Shown here: one piece after another, positions 33,580 through 42,170 of the stretch | Layout of the letters: each line of letters begins with the position of its first letter | Numbering within the stretch: the stretch's first letter is position 1 | NCBI GenBank assembly: GCA_023391835.1 | Contig: JAEWAE010000031.1 | Location: forward strand, 1 to 52,101 | Origin: Bacillota bacterium | Lineage (GTDB): Bacteria > Bacillota > Clostridia > Oscillospirales > Ethanoligenentaceae | Length of the DNA stretch: 52,101 nucleotides | Reading direction: 5' to 3' | Program-made: the position numbers and the translations under genes | The notes under the pieces: model-generated | Told to the model about the DNA's origin: nothing | What the model saw: the letters and a program-made list of their open reading frames with translations, nothing else | Databases searched by the model: none

Positions 33580-33608
33580 ATTGTATCACGGGAAGTCGGC
33601 CGCTACAA
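33580..33608 (-). promoter_or_regulatory. promoter of the SPFH gene
   Basis: On the minus strand TTGTAG, a 17-base spacer and TACAAT, about 140 bases before the start codon. Confidence 0.65.
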
Positions 33609-33661
33609 TCCGTGAATCCTCTCATTTCGATAAAAATCCGGTGACAGGGCCGGATGAATGC

Positions 33662-33696
33662 AAAAATTCCCGCCGTCTTCTGCAGACGGCGGGAAT
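33662..33696 (-). terminator. terminator of the ribosomal protein cluster after rplQ
   Basis: On the minus strand a 13-bp stem (ATTCCCGCCGTCT paired with AGACGGCGGGAAT) with a 5-base loop is followed by a T run. It lies just after rplQ and ends the S10-spc-alpha transcript. Confidence 0.92.
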
Positions 33697-33726
33697 CGCC
33701 AAACGCGGCCGGTGGCTGCCGGGGCG

Positions 33727-34068
33727 TCAGATCAGCTCGATAATGGCCATTTCGGCGGCATCGCCATGGCGGTTGCCGAGCTTATAAATGCGCGTATAGC
33801 CGCCGTTGCGGTCGGCATATTTCGGCGCAATCTCGTCGAAGAGCTTTTTCGAGACGGATTCCTTCGTCACAAATGCATAGACCTGGCGCTTGGAATGCAG
33901 ATCGCCCTTTTTGCCAAGGGTAATCATTTTTTCGGCCAGAGCCTTGACTTCCTTCGAGCGGGCCACGGTGGTTTCTATCTTTCCCTTTTCCAAAAGGAAA
34001 GTGACCAGTGCCCTGAGCATAGCCAGCCGCTGGTCGGTCGGTTTGCCGAGCTTTCTGGTTTCAGGCAT
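33727..34068 (-). CDS. rplQ: 50S ribosomal protein L17
   Basis: 113 residues with the L17 pattern: KLGKPTDQRLAMLRALVTFLLEKGKIETTVARSKEVK at the N-terminus and GGYTRIYKLGNRHGDAAEMAIIELI at the C-terminus. It is the short bacterial form. It lies near the tunnel exit of the 50S subunit. It is the last gene of the cluster, after rpoA, followed by the terminator at 33662-33696. Confidence 0.97.
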   Translation of the reverse strand: MPETRKLGKPTDQRLAMLRALVTFLLEKGKIETTVARSKEVKALAEKMITLGKKGDLHSKRQVYAFVTKESVSKKLFDEIAPKYADRNGGYTRIYKLGNRHGDAAEMAIIELI

Positions 34069-34129
34069 GAAAGATCACTCCTATCTGCGATCATCGTCGG
34101 GGATGGCTGCCGGCTCCGAAGCCGGCACG

Positions 34130-35080
34130 TTATTCTTCTTCCTTTTTCAGCGAGAAGCCGAGCGAATTGAGCTTGTTGATAACCTCTTCCAGCGATTTGC
34201 GGCCGAGGTTGCGCACCTTCATCATCTCGTCTTCCGTTTTGTTGGTCAGATCCTCGACGGTATTGATGCCCGCGCGTTTGAGGCAGTTGAACGAGCGCAC
34301 GGACAGGTCAAGTTCCTCAATGGTCATCTCCAGGACCTTTTCCTTGCTCTTGTCATCCTTTTCAACCATGATCTCGGCCGACTGCGTTTCCGCACACAGA
34401 CCGATGAACAGGTTGAGGTGCTCATTGAGGATCTTGGCTCCGATCGACACCGCTTCCTTGGCGGAAATCGTGGCGTCGGTCCAAACCTCCAGCGTCAGCT
34501 TGTCGTAATCGGTGATCTGGCCCACACGGGTGTTTTCCACCGTGTAGTTGACTTTTAGCACCGGAGTATAAATGGAATCCACCGGAATCACGCCGATTAC
34601 CGGCTGCATATTCTGCTTGTTGCGCTCGGCCGGCACATAGCCGCGCCCCTTGTCGAGCGTGATTTCCATATACAGCTTGGCGCCTTCGGCCAGGGTGGCG
34701 ATGTGCATGTTGGGGTTGAGCATTTCCACTTCGGAGTCGGCTTTGATGTCGCCGGCCGTCACGCTGCACTCGCCCTCGGCGTCGATATAGACGACCTTGG
34801 GTCCGTCGCCGTGAAGCTTCGCCGTCAGCCCCTTGATGTTGAGGATAATCTCAGCGACATCCTCTTTCACACCGGGGATGGTGGAAAACTCATGCTGCAC
34901 CCCTTCGATCTTGACCTGCGTCACCGCGACACCCGGGAGGGAGGAAAGCAGCACGCGGCGCAGGCTGTTGCCCAGCGTCGTGCCGTAGCCGCGTTCCAGC
35001 GGCTCGACCACAAACCTTCCGTATGCCCCGTCCGGTGAAAGCTCGGCTGTTTCTATTTTGGGCTTTTCGATTTCGATCAT
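34130..35080 (-). CDS. rpoA: RNA polymerase subunit alpha
   Basis: 316 residues. The N-terminal dimerisation domain has FVVEPLERGYGTTLGNSLRRVLLSSLPG and NKQNMQPVIGVIPVDSIYTPV. The C-terminal domain (about 245-310) has LDLSVRSFNCLKRAGINTVEDL, the usual UP-element and activator contact region, and GRKSLEEVINKLNSLG. It scaffolds assembly of beta and beta'. It lies between rpsD and rplQ, as in the alpha operon of most bacteria. Confidence 0.98.
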   Translation of the reverse strand: MIEIEKPKIETAELSPDGAYGRFVVEPLERGYGTTLGNSLRRVLLSSLPGVAVTQVKIEGVQHEFSTIPGVKEDVAEIILNIKGLTAKLHGDGPKVVYIDAEGECSVTAGDIKADSEVEMLNPNMHIATLAEGAKLYMEITLDKGRGYVPAERNKQNMQPVIGVIPVDSIYTPVLKVNYTVENTRVGQITDYDKLTLEVWTDATISAKEAVSIGAKILNEHLNLFIGLCAETQSAEIMVEKDDKSKEKVLEMTIEELDLSVRSFNCLKRAGINTVEDLTNKTEDEMMKVRNLGRKSLEEVINKLNSLGFSLKKEEE

Positions 35081-35172
35081 TTATTAACCCTCCTGACGGT
35101 CGGGCGCAATTAGGGCACGCCCGGATCGGACCAAACCCTCCCGCCGGCAGGCGGCGGGAACCCGAGGGCTCA

Positions 35173-35799
35173 TTACTTGGAGTACAACTCGACGATGAGG
35201 TGTTCCTCCACGTTCAGATCGATGTCTTCGCGGTTCGGAAGACTGACAACCTTACCCTCAAGAGTGTCGCGGTTGACGTCCAGCCACTTCGGCACGGGCC
35301 GGGAACCATTCGACTCAAGGATTCCCTTGACGTAGTCGCTGCTGCGGGTGGAGTCTTTAAAAGTCACCACATCGCCGGCCTTGACACGCTGGGAAGGGAT
35401 GCTGGCCTTGCGGCCATTCATGTTGAAAAAGCCATGGCGCACCATCTGGCGTGCCTGAGCATGCGACGAGGCGAAGCCCATGCGATACACCACATTGTCC
35501 AGCCGGCTTTCCAGCAGACGGAGCAGATTTTCACCGGTGATGCCGGATTTGGAAGACGCAATGTCGAAATAATTGCTGAACTGGCGCTCCAGCACGCCGT
35601 AAAAGCGGCGGGCCTTCTGCTTGGCGCGCAGCTGCACGCCGTATTCGGAAACCTTCTTGCGGTCCTGGCCATGCTGGCCGGGAGCGTAGCTGCGGCGGCT
35701 GACCGAGCATTTATCCGAATAGCAGCGGTCGCCTTTGAGGAAAAGCTTCTGGCCCTCGCGGCGGCAGAGCTTGCACACAGAATCTGTATATCTTGCCAT
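35173..35799 (-). CDS. rpsD: 30S ribosomal protein S4 (zinc-binding form)
   Basis: About 208 residues. The N-terminus has four Cys in CKLCRREGQKLFLKGDRC and DKCS, the zinc-binding (C+) form. RRSYAPGQHGQ and an S4 RNA-binding domain at about 98-160 (RLDNVVYRMGFASSHAQARQMVRHG) follow. S4 starts 30S assembly and often represses the alpha operon by binding its mRNA. The ATG at 35799 has GGAGG about 12 bases upstream. It lies between rpsK and rpoA. Confidence 0.97.
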   Translation of the reverse strand: MARYTDSVCKLCRREGQKLFLKGDRCYSDKCSVSRRSYAPGQHGQDRKKVSEYGVQLRAKQKARRFYGVLERQFSNYFDIASSKSGITGENLLRLLESRLDNVVYRMGFASSHAQARQMVRHGFFNMNGRKASIPSQRVKAGDVVTFKDSTRSSDYVKGILESNGSRPVPKWLDVNRDTLEGKVVSLPNREDIDLNVEEHLIVELYSK

Positions 35800-35828
35800 C
35801 GAATCAATACACCTCCTGAACTGTTCGA

Positions 35829-36239
35829 TTATACACGCCGTCTCTTGGGCGGGCGGCATCCGTTGTGGGGGATCGGGGTGACATCCTTGATCATGCTGAC
35901 TTCGAGGCCTGCGGCCTGAAGCGCACGGATAGCGGCCTCACGGCCAGCCCCCGGGCCCTTGACATAGACTTCGATACTCTTCATGCCCTGCTCGGTGGCG
36001 ACTTTCGCCGCCGTCTCGGCAGCCATCTGCGCGGCGTAAGGAGTGGATTTCCGCGAACCGCGGAAGCCCAGGCCCCCGGCGCTTGCCCAGGAGACAGAAT
36101 TCCCCTGCACGTCGGTGATGGTCACAATGGTATTATTGAAAGTCGACTGGATATGCGCGGCGCCGCGGTCGATATTTTTACGCTCCCGGCGCTTGCGTGT
36201 AGCGACTGTTTTCTTAGTGGCAGCAGCCTTGGTAGGCAT
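35829..36239 (-). CDS. rpsK: 30S ribosomal protein S11
   Basis: 136 residues: a basic N-terminal tail with repeated Lys/Thr, then HIQSTFNNTIVTITDVQGN and the C-terminal VTPIPHNGCRPPKRRRV that contacts rRNA at the platform near the mRNA exit. Length is normal. It lies between rpsM and rpsD with short gaps. Confidence 0.98.
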   Translation of the reverse strand: MPTKAAATKKTVATRKRRERKNIDRGAAHIQSTFNNTIVTITDVQGNSVSWASAGGLGFRGSRKSTPYAAQMAAETAAKVATEQGMKSIEVYVKGPGAGREAAIRALQAAGLEVSMIKDVTPIPHNGCRPPKRRRV

Positions 36240-36254
36240 TATCGAAACCCTCCC

Positions 36255-36623
36255 TTACTTCTTCTTGTTGGCGATGGTCTTCTTCGGCCCTTTGCAGGTG
36301 CGGGCGTTGGTCTTAGTCCGCTGGCCGTGACACGGCAGGCCCTTGCGGTGACGGATGCCACGGTAGCTGCCGATTTCCACCAGCCGCTTGATATTCAGCG
36401 CCCGGTTGCGCCGCAGATCGCCTTCGATGGTAAAATGCTTATCAATATATTCCCGCAGAGCGGCAATATCGTCTTCGGAAAGATCCTTGACACGAATATC
36501 GGGATTTATTCCGGTCGCAGCGAGGATGTCGTTCGAGGATTTCCGGCCAATGCCGAAGATATAGGTCAGGCCGATCTCGACCCGTTTTTCTCTCGGCAAA
36601 TCGACGCCAGCTATACGCGCCAT
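36255..36623 (-). CDS. rpsM: 30S ribosomal protein S13
   Basis: 122 residues beginning MARIAGVDLPREKRVEIGLTYI. It contains the family signature RGIRHRKGLPCHGQRTKTNARTCKG and a basic C-terminal tail. S13 sits in the head of the 30S subunit and bridges to the 50S subunit. It follows rpmJ. Confidence 0.98.
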   Translation of the reverse strand: MARIAGVDLPREKRVEIGLTYIFGIGRKSSNDILAATGINPDIRVKDLSEDDIAALREYIDKHFTIEGDLRRNRALNIKRLVEIGSYRGIRHRKGLPCHGQRTKTNARTCKGPKKTIANKKK

Positions 36624-36660
36624 TTATTGATACACCTCCGTTAGTTTCGGTCACCGGGCG

Positions 36661-36774
36661 TCAGCCCTGGCGCTGCTTATGCTTCGGGTTCTCACAGATC
36701 ACCATGACGCGCCCTTTGCGCTTAATCACTTTGCATTTTTCACACATGGGTTTGACAGAAGGTCTGACTTTCAT
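36661..36774 (-). CDS. rpmJ: 50S ribosomal protein L36
   Basis: 37 residues beginning MKVRPSVKPMCEKCK. It has the zinc ligands CxxC, a further Cys (VICENPKHKQ) and a His. This is the zinc-binding form. AGGAGG lies 8 bases before the ATG. It lies in its usual place between infA and rpsM. Confidence 0.97.
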   Translation of the reverse strand: MKVRPSVKPMCEKCKVIKRKGRVMVICENPKHKQRQG

Positions 36775-36823
36775 GCTGATTCCCTCCTTATCGGGATATT
36801 CAAACGGTTCCGCCGTCGGCTGC

Positions 36824-37042
36824 TTATTTGGAACGCCAGGTGATGCGGCCCCTGGTCAGATCGTAGGGGGACATTTCCACCGTCACCTTGTCGCCGGGCA
36901 GGATGCGGATATAGTTCATCCGCAGCTTGCCGGAAATATGCGCCAGGATGCGGTGCTTATTGGGCAGCTCCACCTGAAACATGGCGTTGGGCAGCGCATC
37001 CACTACGGTGCCTTCCAGTTCAATCACATCGTCTTTGGACAA
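36824..37042 (-). CDS. infA: translation initiation factor IF-1
   Basis: 72 residues, the standard length, an OB fold: SKDDVIELEGTVVDALPNAMFQVEL, HRILAHISGKLRMNYIRILPGDKV and SPYDLTRGRITWR. It binds the 30S A site during initiation. The start is a TTG at 37042, 8 bases after GGGGAGGG; no ATG gives the right N-terminus, although another TTG lies two codons upstream. Its first codons lie inside the end of the KOW-domain gene, so the two overlap by 23 bases. Confidence 0.96.
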   Translation of the reverse strand: MSKDDVIELEGTVVDALPNAMFQVELPNKHRILAHISGKLRMNYIRILPGDKVTVEMSPYDLTRGRITWRSK

Positions 37043-37313
37043 ATTCAAGACCCTCCCCGGTAGCTGTGTCTTCGGCGGGAAACGCTCGGAGCGCCAGCCT
37101 GAGACTGCGGTTGGAACGAACACCGGCCGTCGGCTCGAGCCTGCCGATGGGCCGCAAATGCCGGAATTTCTTCCGCTTGGGTTTTTCCATCTTCCGGCGC
37201 CGGCCGTTCGCAATCAGAGCAAACTGGGCGCCGTCTGTCCCGACCACGACGAATGCGTCGCCTTTGTCGTGACCGGCCAGAGATACCACGACCGAGTTCG
37301 TTGTAATCTCCAT
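37020..37313 (-). CDS. KOW-domain RNA-binding protein (L14e-like)
   Basis: 97 residues. The first 35 form a KOW-like beta domain (VVVSLAGHDKGDAFVVVGTDG), followed by a very basic stretch RRRKMEKPKRKKFRHLRPIG. Small KOW proteins between map and infA are common in Clostridia and resemble archaeal and eukaryotic L14e; a ribosome-associated role is likely but not established. GGAGGA lies just before the ATG. It overlaps infA, so the two are probably translationally coupled. The C-terminal 35 residues are less family-like. Confidence 0.85.
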   Translation of the reverse strand: MEITTNSVVVSLAGHDKGDAFVVVGTDGAQFALIANGRRRKMEKPKRKKFRHLRPIGRLEPTAGVRSNRSLRLALRAFPAEDTATGEGLEFVQRRCD

Positions 37314-37324
37314 TTTGTCCTCCG

Positions 37325-38071
37325 TCAAGGCGCTGTTAAAATGACAGGCCCCTCGGCGGTAATGGCAACGGTGTTTTCGAAGTGAGCGGACAGCTGCCCG
37401 TCTGTTGTGACGACCGTCCATCCGTTGGAAATCGTGCGCACATGGCGCGTGCCTTGGTTGACCATCGGCTCGATGGCGATCACCATGCCCGGCACCAGCC
37501 GCACACCGTGGCCCTGACGCCCGTAGTTAGGCACGTCCGGCTCCTCGTGCATTTCTTCGCCGATGCCGTGCCCCACATACTCGCGCACCACCGAATAGCC
37601 TCTCGCTTCCACATACTGCTGCACGGCCGCACCCACGTCGCCGAGGCGGTTACCCGCCACGGCTGCCTTGATGCCCTCGGCCAGACTTTCGCGGGTGGCG
37701 TCCAGCAGCTTCTGCGCCTCTTCGCTGACTTCGCCCGCCGTAAAGGTGAAAGCGTTGTCGCCCTGCCACCCGTCGTAGATGGCTCCGACGTCGATGCTGA
37801 CGATGTCGCCGCGCACGATCTTCCGGTTCCCCGGGATCCCGTGGATCACCTCGTCGTTGACCGAAATGCAGCAGGTGGCGGGGAACCCGCCGAAGCCCAG
37901 AAAAGACGGCTTGGCGCCCGCTTTGGTAATAAACTCATAGGCCACGCGGTCGATCTCGGCGGTTGTCGCACCCGGCACCACCGCTGCGCCTGCGGCCATC
38001 AGCGCGTTGTGGGAAATTTTCCCCGCGACGCGCATCTTTTGAATCTGATGCGCATTTTTGAGATGAATCAT
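37325..38071 (-). CDS. map: type I methionine aminopeptidase
   Basis: 248 residues. Metal ligands sit in the family motifs: SIDVGAIYDGWQGDNAFTF (two Asp), YVGHGIGEEMHEEP (His), AIEPMV (Glu) and AHFENTV (Glu). It removes the initiator Met from new proteins, usually with two divalent metal ions. It lies between adk and the KOW gene, the common Firmicutes order. Confidence 0.97.
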   Translation of the reverse strand: MIHLKNAHQIQKMRVAGKISHNALMAAGAAVVPGATTAEIDRVAYEFITKAGAKPSFLGFGGFPATCCISVNDEVIHGIPGNRKIVRGDIVSIDVGAIYDGWQGDNAFTFTAGEVSEEAQKLLDATRESLAEGIKAAVAGNRLGDVGAAVQQYVEARGYSVVREYVGHGIGEEMHEEPDVPNYGRQGHGVRLVPGMVIAIEPMVNQGTRHVRTISNGWTVVTTDGQLSAHFENTVAITAEGPVILTAP

Positions 38072-38074
38072 GAC

Positions 38075-38707
38075 TCAGCCTTCCAACACGGCCAGAGTCG
38101 CCCGGGTAGTATCCGCGATTTCCTCGCGTCCCTGGACGACCGCCAGGATTTTTTTCCGCTCGTAAAAACTCTTGAGCGGCTCGGTCTGGCGGTGATAGAC
38201 CTTCAGCCGTTCACGCACCGTTTCCGGTGCATCGTCCGCCCGCTGAATCAGGCGGCCGCCACAGTGGTCGCAGGTCTTTCCGTCTTTGGAAGGCTTGTAG
38301 AGCGTGTGGTAGGAGGAACCGCATTTTTCGCACACCCGCCGGCCGGACATGCGCTCGACGATCCGGTCGTCGGCGACGCTGATTTCAATGACTCTGTCGA
38401 TGGGCACGCCCATCCGGTCCAACGCCTCGGCCTGAGGCACCGTGCGGGGGAAACCGTCCAGGATAAAGCCGCCTTTGCAGTCCGGCTGCGCCAGCCGTTC
38501 CTTGATGATGTCAATGAGGATTTCGTCGGGCACAAGCTCGCCGGCATCCATATAGGATTTCGCCCGACGGCCCAACTCCGTCCCCTGCTTGACCGACTCG
38601 CGCAGAATATTGCCGGTGGATATGGCCGGGATGTGCAGGTGCTGGCAGATGACTTCAGCCTGCGTGCCCTTGCCGGCGCCCGGCGCCCCAAGCAATATGA
38701 GATTCAT
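38075..38707 (-). CDS. adk: adenylate kinase
   Basis: 210 residues: P-loop GAPGAGKGTQA, AMP-binding GNILRES, DGFPRTVPQAE, and a LID domain with four Cys (CEKCGSSYH, then CDHCGG), the zinc-stabilised form found in Gram-positives. It interconverts AMP, ADP and ATP. It follows secY by about 60 bases and precedes map by 3. Confidence 0.97.
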   Translation of the reverse strand: MNLILLGAPGAGKGTQAEVICQHLHIPAISTGNILRESVKQGTELGRRAKSYMDAGELVPDEILIDIIKERLAQPDCKGGFILDGFPRTVPQAEALDRMGVPIDRVIEISVADDRIVERMSGRRVCEKCGSSYHTLYKPSKDGKTCDHCGGRLIQRADDAPETVRERLKVYHRQTEPLKSFYERKKILAVVQGREEIADTTRATLAVLEG

Positions 38708-38768
38708 ACGACAAACCTCCCCTTCTCTGCCGGCTGCGGTGTTGAGCCGCGGCCGTCGGCTCCGATGC

Positions 38769-40046
38769 TTATTCCAAAAAGCCCTTGTAATGGCGCATCA
38801 TCATCATGCTTTCCAGCTGACGTGCCGTTTCCACCGCCACGCCGACCACGATCAGAATGGTCGTGCCGCCAAGCGCGATGTTCATATTCGCGCCGGCATT
38901 CAGAGCGATCGGCAGCACGGCGATGATGGCGAGGAAAATGGCCCCGATAAGCGTGACCCGGCTGAGAACCCGCTGGATATAATCGGAGGTCGGCTTGCCC
39001 GGCCGGATGCCGGGGATTCCGCCGTTATTCTTCTTGAGGTTATTGGAAATCTCAATCGGATTGTACTGGATGGTGACGTAGAAAAAGTTGAAACCGATGA
39101 TCAGGATAAAATAGATGATGGCGTAAACGGCGGAGTTGTAGCTGAAGAAATTCAGCACCTTATACCACCAGGATTTGGTGGAAACAAACTGTCCGATCAT
39201 AGAAGGGATGCTCACAATGGAGGATGCAAAGATGATCGGCATCACCCCGGACATCGTAACTTTGATCGGAATGAAGGAGCTCTGCCCGCCGTACATTTTG
39301 CGGCCCACCACACGCTTGGCATACTGGACCGGGATGCGGCGCTCGGCCTCGTTCATAAACACAATGGCGACCACCACGGCCAGAGCCAGGATGGCGACCA
39401 GCGGCACGAGAACGTGATACTGGCTGCCCAGTTTCCAGTAGCTGACGGCGGAGCGGACGATCGCCGGGCCGCGGGCCACGATGCCTGCAAACAGCAGGAT
39501 CGAAATGCCGTTGCCGATGCCGCGGTCGTTGATCTGCTCGCCCAGCCACATCATCAGCGCCGTACCGGCGATGAAGCAGGCCATGATCGTGACGGCGGAC
39601 CACACACCGGCAAAACCGGTGCTGTAAAGCAGCACACCGCTGTTGCGCAGGTAGATATAGTAAAACAGGCCCTGCAGCAGACCAAGGATCACGGTGGTAT
39701 ACCGGGTGATCTGAGCCAGCCGTTTGCGGCCGACCTCGCCTTCCTTGGTCAGACGCTCCAACGCCGGAATGGCGACCCCGAGCAGTTGGATGATGATGGA
39801 CGAGTTGATATATGGGGTAACGGACATGGAAAAGATGGTCGCACGGGAAAAGGCACCGCCGGTGAGCATGTCGATGTAGCCCATAAGCGTGTTACCGTTG
39901 GCCATCAGGGTCTTCAGCGCTTTCGGGTCGAGGAACGGCACCGTGATGGCGCTGCCGACCCGGAAGATGAAGATGATGAAAATGGTGAACAGAATCCGTC
40001 GCCGGAGATCGGGGATCTTCCATGCATTACGGAGTGTCTCAAACAC
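38769..40046 (-). CDS. secY: protein translocase subunit SecY
   Basis: 425 residues with about ten transmembrane helices. Typical blocks: LRNAWKIPDLRRRILFTIFI, the plug-region glycines in MLTGGAFSRATIFSMSVTPYINSSII, and GIPGIRPGKPTSDYIQ. It forms the channel of the Sec translocon. A GTG start follows AGAGGTGA and lies 1 base from the rplO stop, so translation is coupled. Confidence 0.97.
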   Translation of the reverse strand: MFETLRNAWKIPDLRRRILFTIFIIFIFRVGSAITVPFLDPKALKTLMANGNTLMGYIDMLTGGAFSRATIFSMSVTPYINSSIIIQLLGVAIPALERLTKEGEVGRKRLAQITRYTTVILGLLQGLFYYIYLRNSGVLLYSTGFAGVWSAVTIMACFIAGTALMMWLGEQINDRGIGNGISILLFAGIVARGPAIVRSAVSYWKLGSQYHVLVPLVAILALAVVVAIVFMNEAERRIPVQYAKRVVGRKMYGGQSSFIPIKVTMSGVMPIIFASSIVSIPSMIGQFVSTKSWWYKVLNFFSYNSAVYAIIYFILIIGFNFFYVTIQYNPIEISNNLKKNNGGIPGIRPGKPTSDYIQRVLSRVTLIGAIFLAIIAVLPIALNAGANMNIALGGTTILIVVGVAVETARQLESMMMMRHYKGFLE

Positions 40047-40047
40047 T

Positions 40048-40488
40048 TCAGATCACCTCTGCTTTACCGCCGGCAGCCTCGATCTTCTGCTTGGCGGCTG
40101 CAGAAAACGCGGCAGCTTTTACAGTCAGTTTCTTTTCAATCGTTCCGTTCCCAAGCACCTTGACGCCGTCCAGCGACTTTTTCAGTACGCCGGCCTTGCG
40201 GAAGGCTTCCGCATCGACGACTGCGCCGTCCTCAAACTGATTGAGGGCGTCGACGTTGATGCAGGCGATGGATTTGGCAAAAATATTGGTGAAACCGCGC
40301 TTCGGGATCCGGCGGGACAGAGGCATCTGGCCGCCTTCAAATCCGGGACGGACACCGCCGCCGCTTCTGGCGTTCTGGCCCTTGTGGCCTTTGCCGGCGG
40401 TCTTGCCGTTACCGGAACCGATGCCGCGGCCCTTGCGGAAGGGCGCTTTGGCGCTGCCCGGCGCGGGCGCTAATTCGTAAAGCTTCAT
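40048..40488 (-). CDS. rplO: 50S ribosomal protein L15
   Basis: 146 residues beginning MKLYELAPAPGSAKAPFRKGRGIGSGNGKTAGKGHKGQNAR, the Gly/Lys-rich N-terminal extension that enters 23S rRNA, then GFEGGQMPLSRRIPKRGF. GGAGG lies 8 bases before the ATG. It lies between rpmD and secY. Confidence 0.97.
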   Translation of the reverse strand: MKLYELAPAPGSAKAPFRKGRGIGSGNGKTAGKGHKGQNARSGGGVRPGFEGGQMPLSRRIPKRGFTNIFAKSIACINVDALNQFEDGAVVDAEAFRKAGVLKKSLDGVKVLGNGTIEKKLTVKAAAFSAAAKQKIEAAGGKAEVI

Positions 40489-40506
40489 GTTGTGCACCTC
40501 CTTGCG

Positions 40507-40686
40507 TTAGCCTTCCGTAACCTCAAGCAGATACGCGATCTGCTGAATTTTTCCCCTGGTCTGTGCATTGTCGGGCTGCTCGACTGTGTCGCGCACCGTG
40601 TGCAGGCCCAGCGAATAAGCGGTCGCGATGTGCTTCTTGTTGCGTCCGCTCAGGCTGTGCACCAACTTGATTTTCAGCACTGCCAT
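40507..40686 (-). CDS. rpmD: 50S ribosomal protein L30
   Basis: 59 residues beginning MAVLKIKLVHSLSGRNKKHI, with LGLHTVRDTVEQPDN and a short C-terminal end. This is the short bacterial L30. GGAGG lies 9 bases before the ATG. It lies between rpsE and rplO. Confidence 0.96.
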   Translation of the reverse strand: MAVLKIKLVHSLSGRNKKHIATAYSLGLHTVRDTVEQPDNAQTRGKIQQIAYLLEVTEG

Positions 40687-40700
40687 TACCGGTAGCCTCC

Positions 40701-41201
40701 TTAACCCAGGATTTCCTTGACGGATTTGCCGCGGATTTCCGCAACTCTATCCGCGCTGCGGATACGGGAAAGACCGTCAATGGTCGCCCGGACGACATTG
40801 CAGGGATTGTTGGAACGCAGCGCCTTGGTGCGGATATCCTTGATGCCCGCGACCTCGATGACCGCGCGCACCGGGCCGCCCGCAATCACGCCGGTACCGG
40901 GAGCGGCTGGCTTAAGCAGCACACGGCCGGCCCCAAATACGCCGATGATTTCGTGCGGAATGGTAGTCCCTTTCAGGGCCACCTTGATCAGGTTCTTCTT
41001 GGCGTCCTCGATCCCCTTCCGGATTGCGTCGGGGACTTCGCCGGATTTTCCGATGCCGAATCCTACCGTTCCGTTGCCATCGCCGACCACGACGAGAGCC
41101 GCGAATTTAAAGATGCGACCGCCCTTAACCGTCTTGGAAACACGGTTGATGGTGACGACTCTTTCATTCATATCGGAATCCGATTTTTCGTAACGTGCCA
41201 A
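40701..41201 (-). CDS. rpsE: 30S ribosomal protein S5
   Basis: About 166 residues. The double-stranded RNA-binding-like N-terminal domain has NERVVTINRVSKTVKGGRIFKF and VGDGNGTVGFGIGKSGEVPDAIRKG; the C-terminal domain has FGAGRVLLKPAAPGTGVIAGGPVRAV. S5 helps decoding accuracy. The TTG at 41201 was chosen: GGAGG lies 7 bases away and the product begins MARYE, as in relatives; the ATG at 41207 is too close to the ribosome binding site. Confidence 0.96.
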   Translation of the reverse strand: MARYEKSDSDMNERVVTINRVSKTVKGGRIFKFAALVVVGDGNGTVGFGIGKSGEVPDAIRKGIEDAKKNLIKVALKGTTIPHEIIGVFGAGRVLLKPAAPGTGVIAGGPVRAVIEVAGIKDIRTKALRSNNPCNVVRATIDGLSRIRSADRVAEIRGKSVKEILG

Positions 41202-41217
41202 AATCATCCCTCCTTTA

Positions 41218-41577
41218 TCAGAACTTCAGGCCGCCCTCGCGGGCACCCTCTGCCAGTTCCTTGACACGGCCGTGATACACATAGCCGCCGCGGTCAAAAA
41301 CGACCTGCGTGATTCCCTTTTCCAGAGCCCGACGGGCGATTTCCTGCCCGACTTTTTTGGCAGCCGCACAATTACCGCCGGCGATGCCGAAATCTTTATC
41401 CTTGCTGGAAGCGGCAACGAGCGTTTTGCCCGCCACGTCGTCGATCACCTGGGCGTAGATGTGGTTGAGGGAGCGGAACACATTCAGCCGCGGGCATGCA
41501 GGCGTGCCGCTGATTTTGCCTCTGACACGGGTATGGCGCTTCAGCCTGGCCCTATTGCTGTCCGTTTTACTTACCAT
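41218..41577 (-). CDS. rplR: 50S ribosomal protein L18
   Basis: 119 residues with a basic N-terminus (RARLKRHTRVRGKISGT), PRLNVFRSLNHIYAQVIDD and the C-terminal FDRGGYVYHGRVKELAEGAREGGL. It binds 5S rRNA together with L5. It lies between rplF and rpsE. Confidence 0.97.
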   Translation of the reverse strand: MVSKTDSNRARLKRHTRVRGKISGTPACPRLNVFRSLNHIYAQVIDDVAGKTLVAASSKDKDFGIAGGNCAAAKKVGQEIARRALEKGITQVVFDRGGYVYHGRVKELAEGAREGGLKF

Positions 41578-41594
41578 GTACTTTCACTCCTTTA

Positions 41595-42155
41595 TTACTT
41601 CTTGCCGCCCTTGCCGGCTTTGCCTTCCTTGCGATGGATGACCTCGTCGACATACTTGATGCCTTTGCCCTTATAGGGTTCCGGCGGGCGCTTCTCACGC
41701 AGCTCAGCGGCGAACTGGCCGACCTGCTGCTTATCGGGGCCGGAAACAATGATCTTGTTGGGCTGCGGCACATCCATGTGGATGCCGGGAATTTCCGGAA
41801 CCTCCACCTGATGGGAATAGCCCAGGTTCATGACGATCTTGTTGCCCTGCTTCATGGCACGGTAGCCGACGCCGTTGATTTCCAGCTCTTTCTGGAAACC
41901 GCTAGTCACGCCGGTGACCATGTTGGCGACCAGCGTACGGGTCAGGCCGTGCAGGGAGTTATAAAATTTATCTTTTGATTTTTCCGCTTCGGGGCGCTCG
42001 ACATGAATGACGTTGCCCTCCTGGCGGATGATCAGATCCTTGTGGAAATGCTGGGTGAGAGTGCCTTTGGGGCCCTTGACGGTGACGGTGGTGCCGTCGA
42101 TCTTCACATCCACGCCCGCGGGGACAGTCACCGGGATTTTTCCAATACGTGACAT
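41595..42155 (-). CDS. rplF: 50S ribosomal protein L6
   Basis: 186 residues beginning MSRIGKIPVTVPAGVDVKIDG. The C-terminal signature PPEPYKGKGIKYVDEVIHRKEGK is present, with the SGPDKQQVGQFAAELR block before it. It sits near the GTPase-associated centre. It lies between rpsH and rplR. Confidence 0.98.
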   Translation of the reverse strand: MSRIGKIPVTVPAGVDVKIDGTTVTVKGPKGTLTQHFHKDLIIRQEGNVIHVERPEAEKSKDKFYNSLHGLTRTLVANMVTGVTSGFQKELEINGVGYRAMKQGNKIVMNLGYSHQVEVPEIPGIHMDVPQPNKIIVSGPDKQQVGQFAAELREKRPPEPYKGKGIKYVDEVIHRKEGKAGKGGKK

Positions 42156-42170
42156 TCTCTCTGTCCCTCC

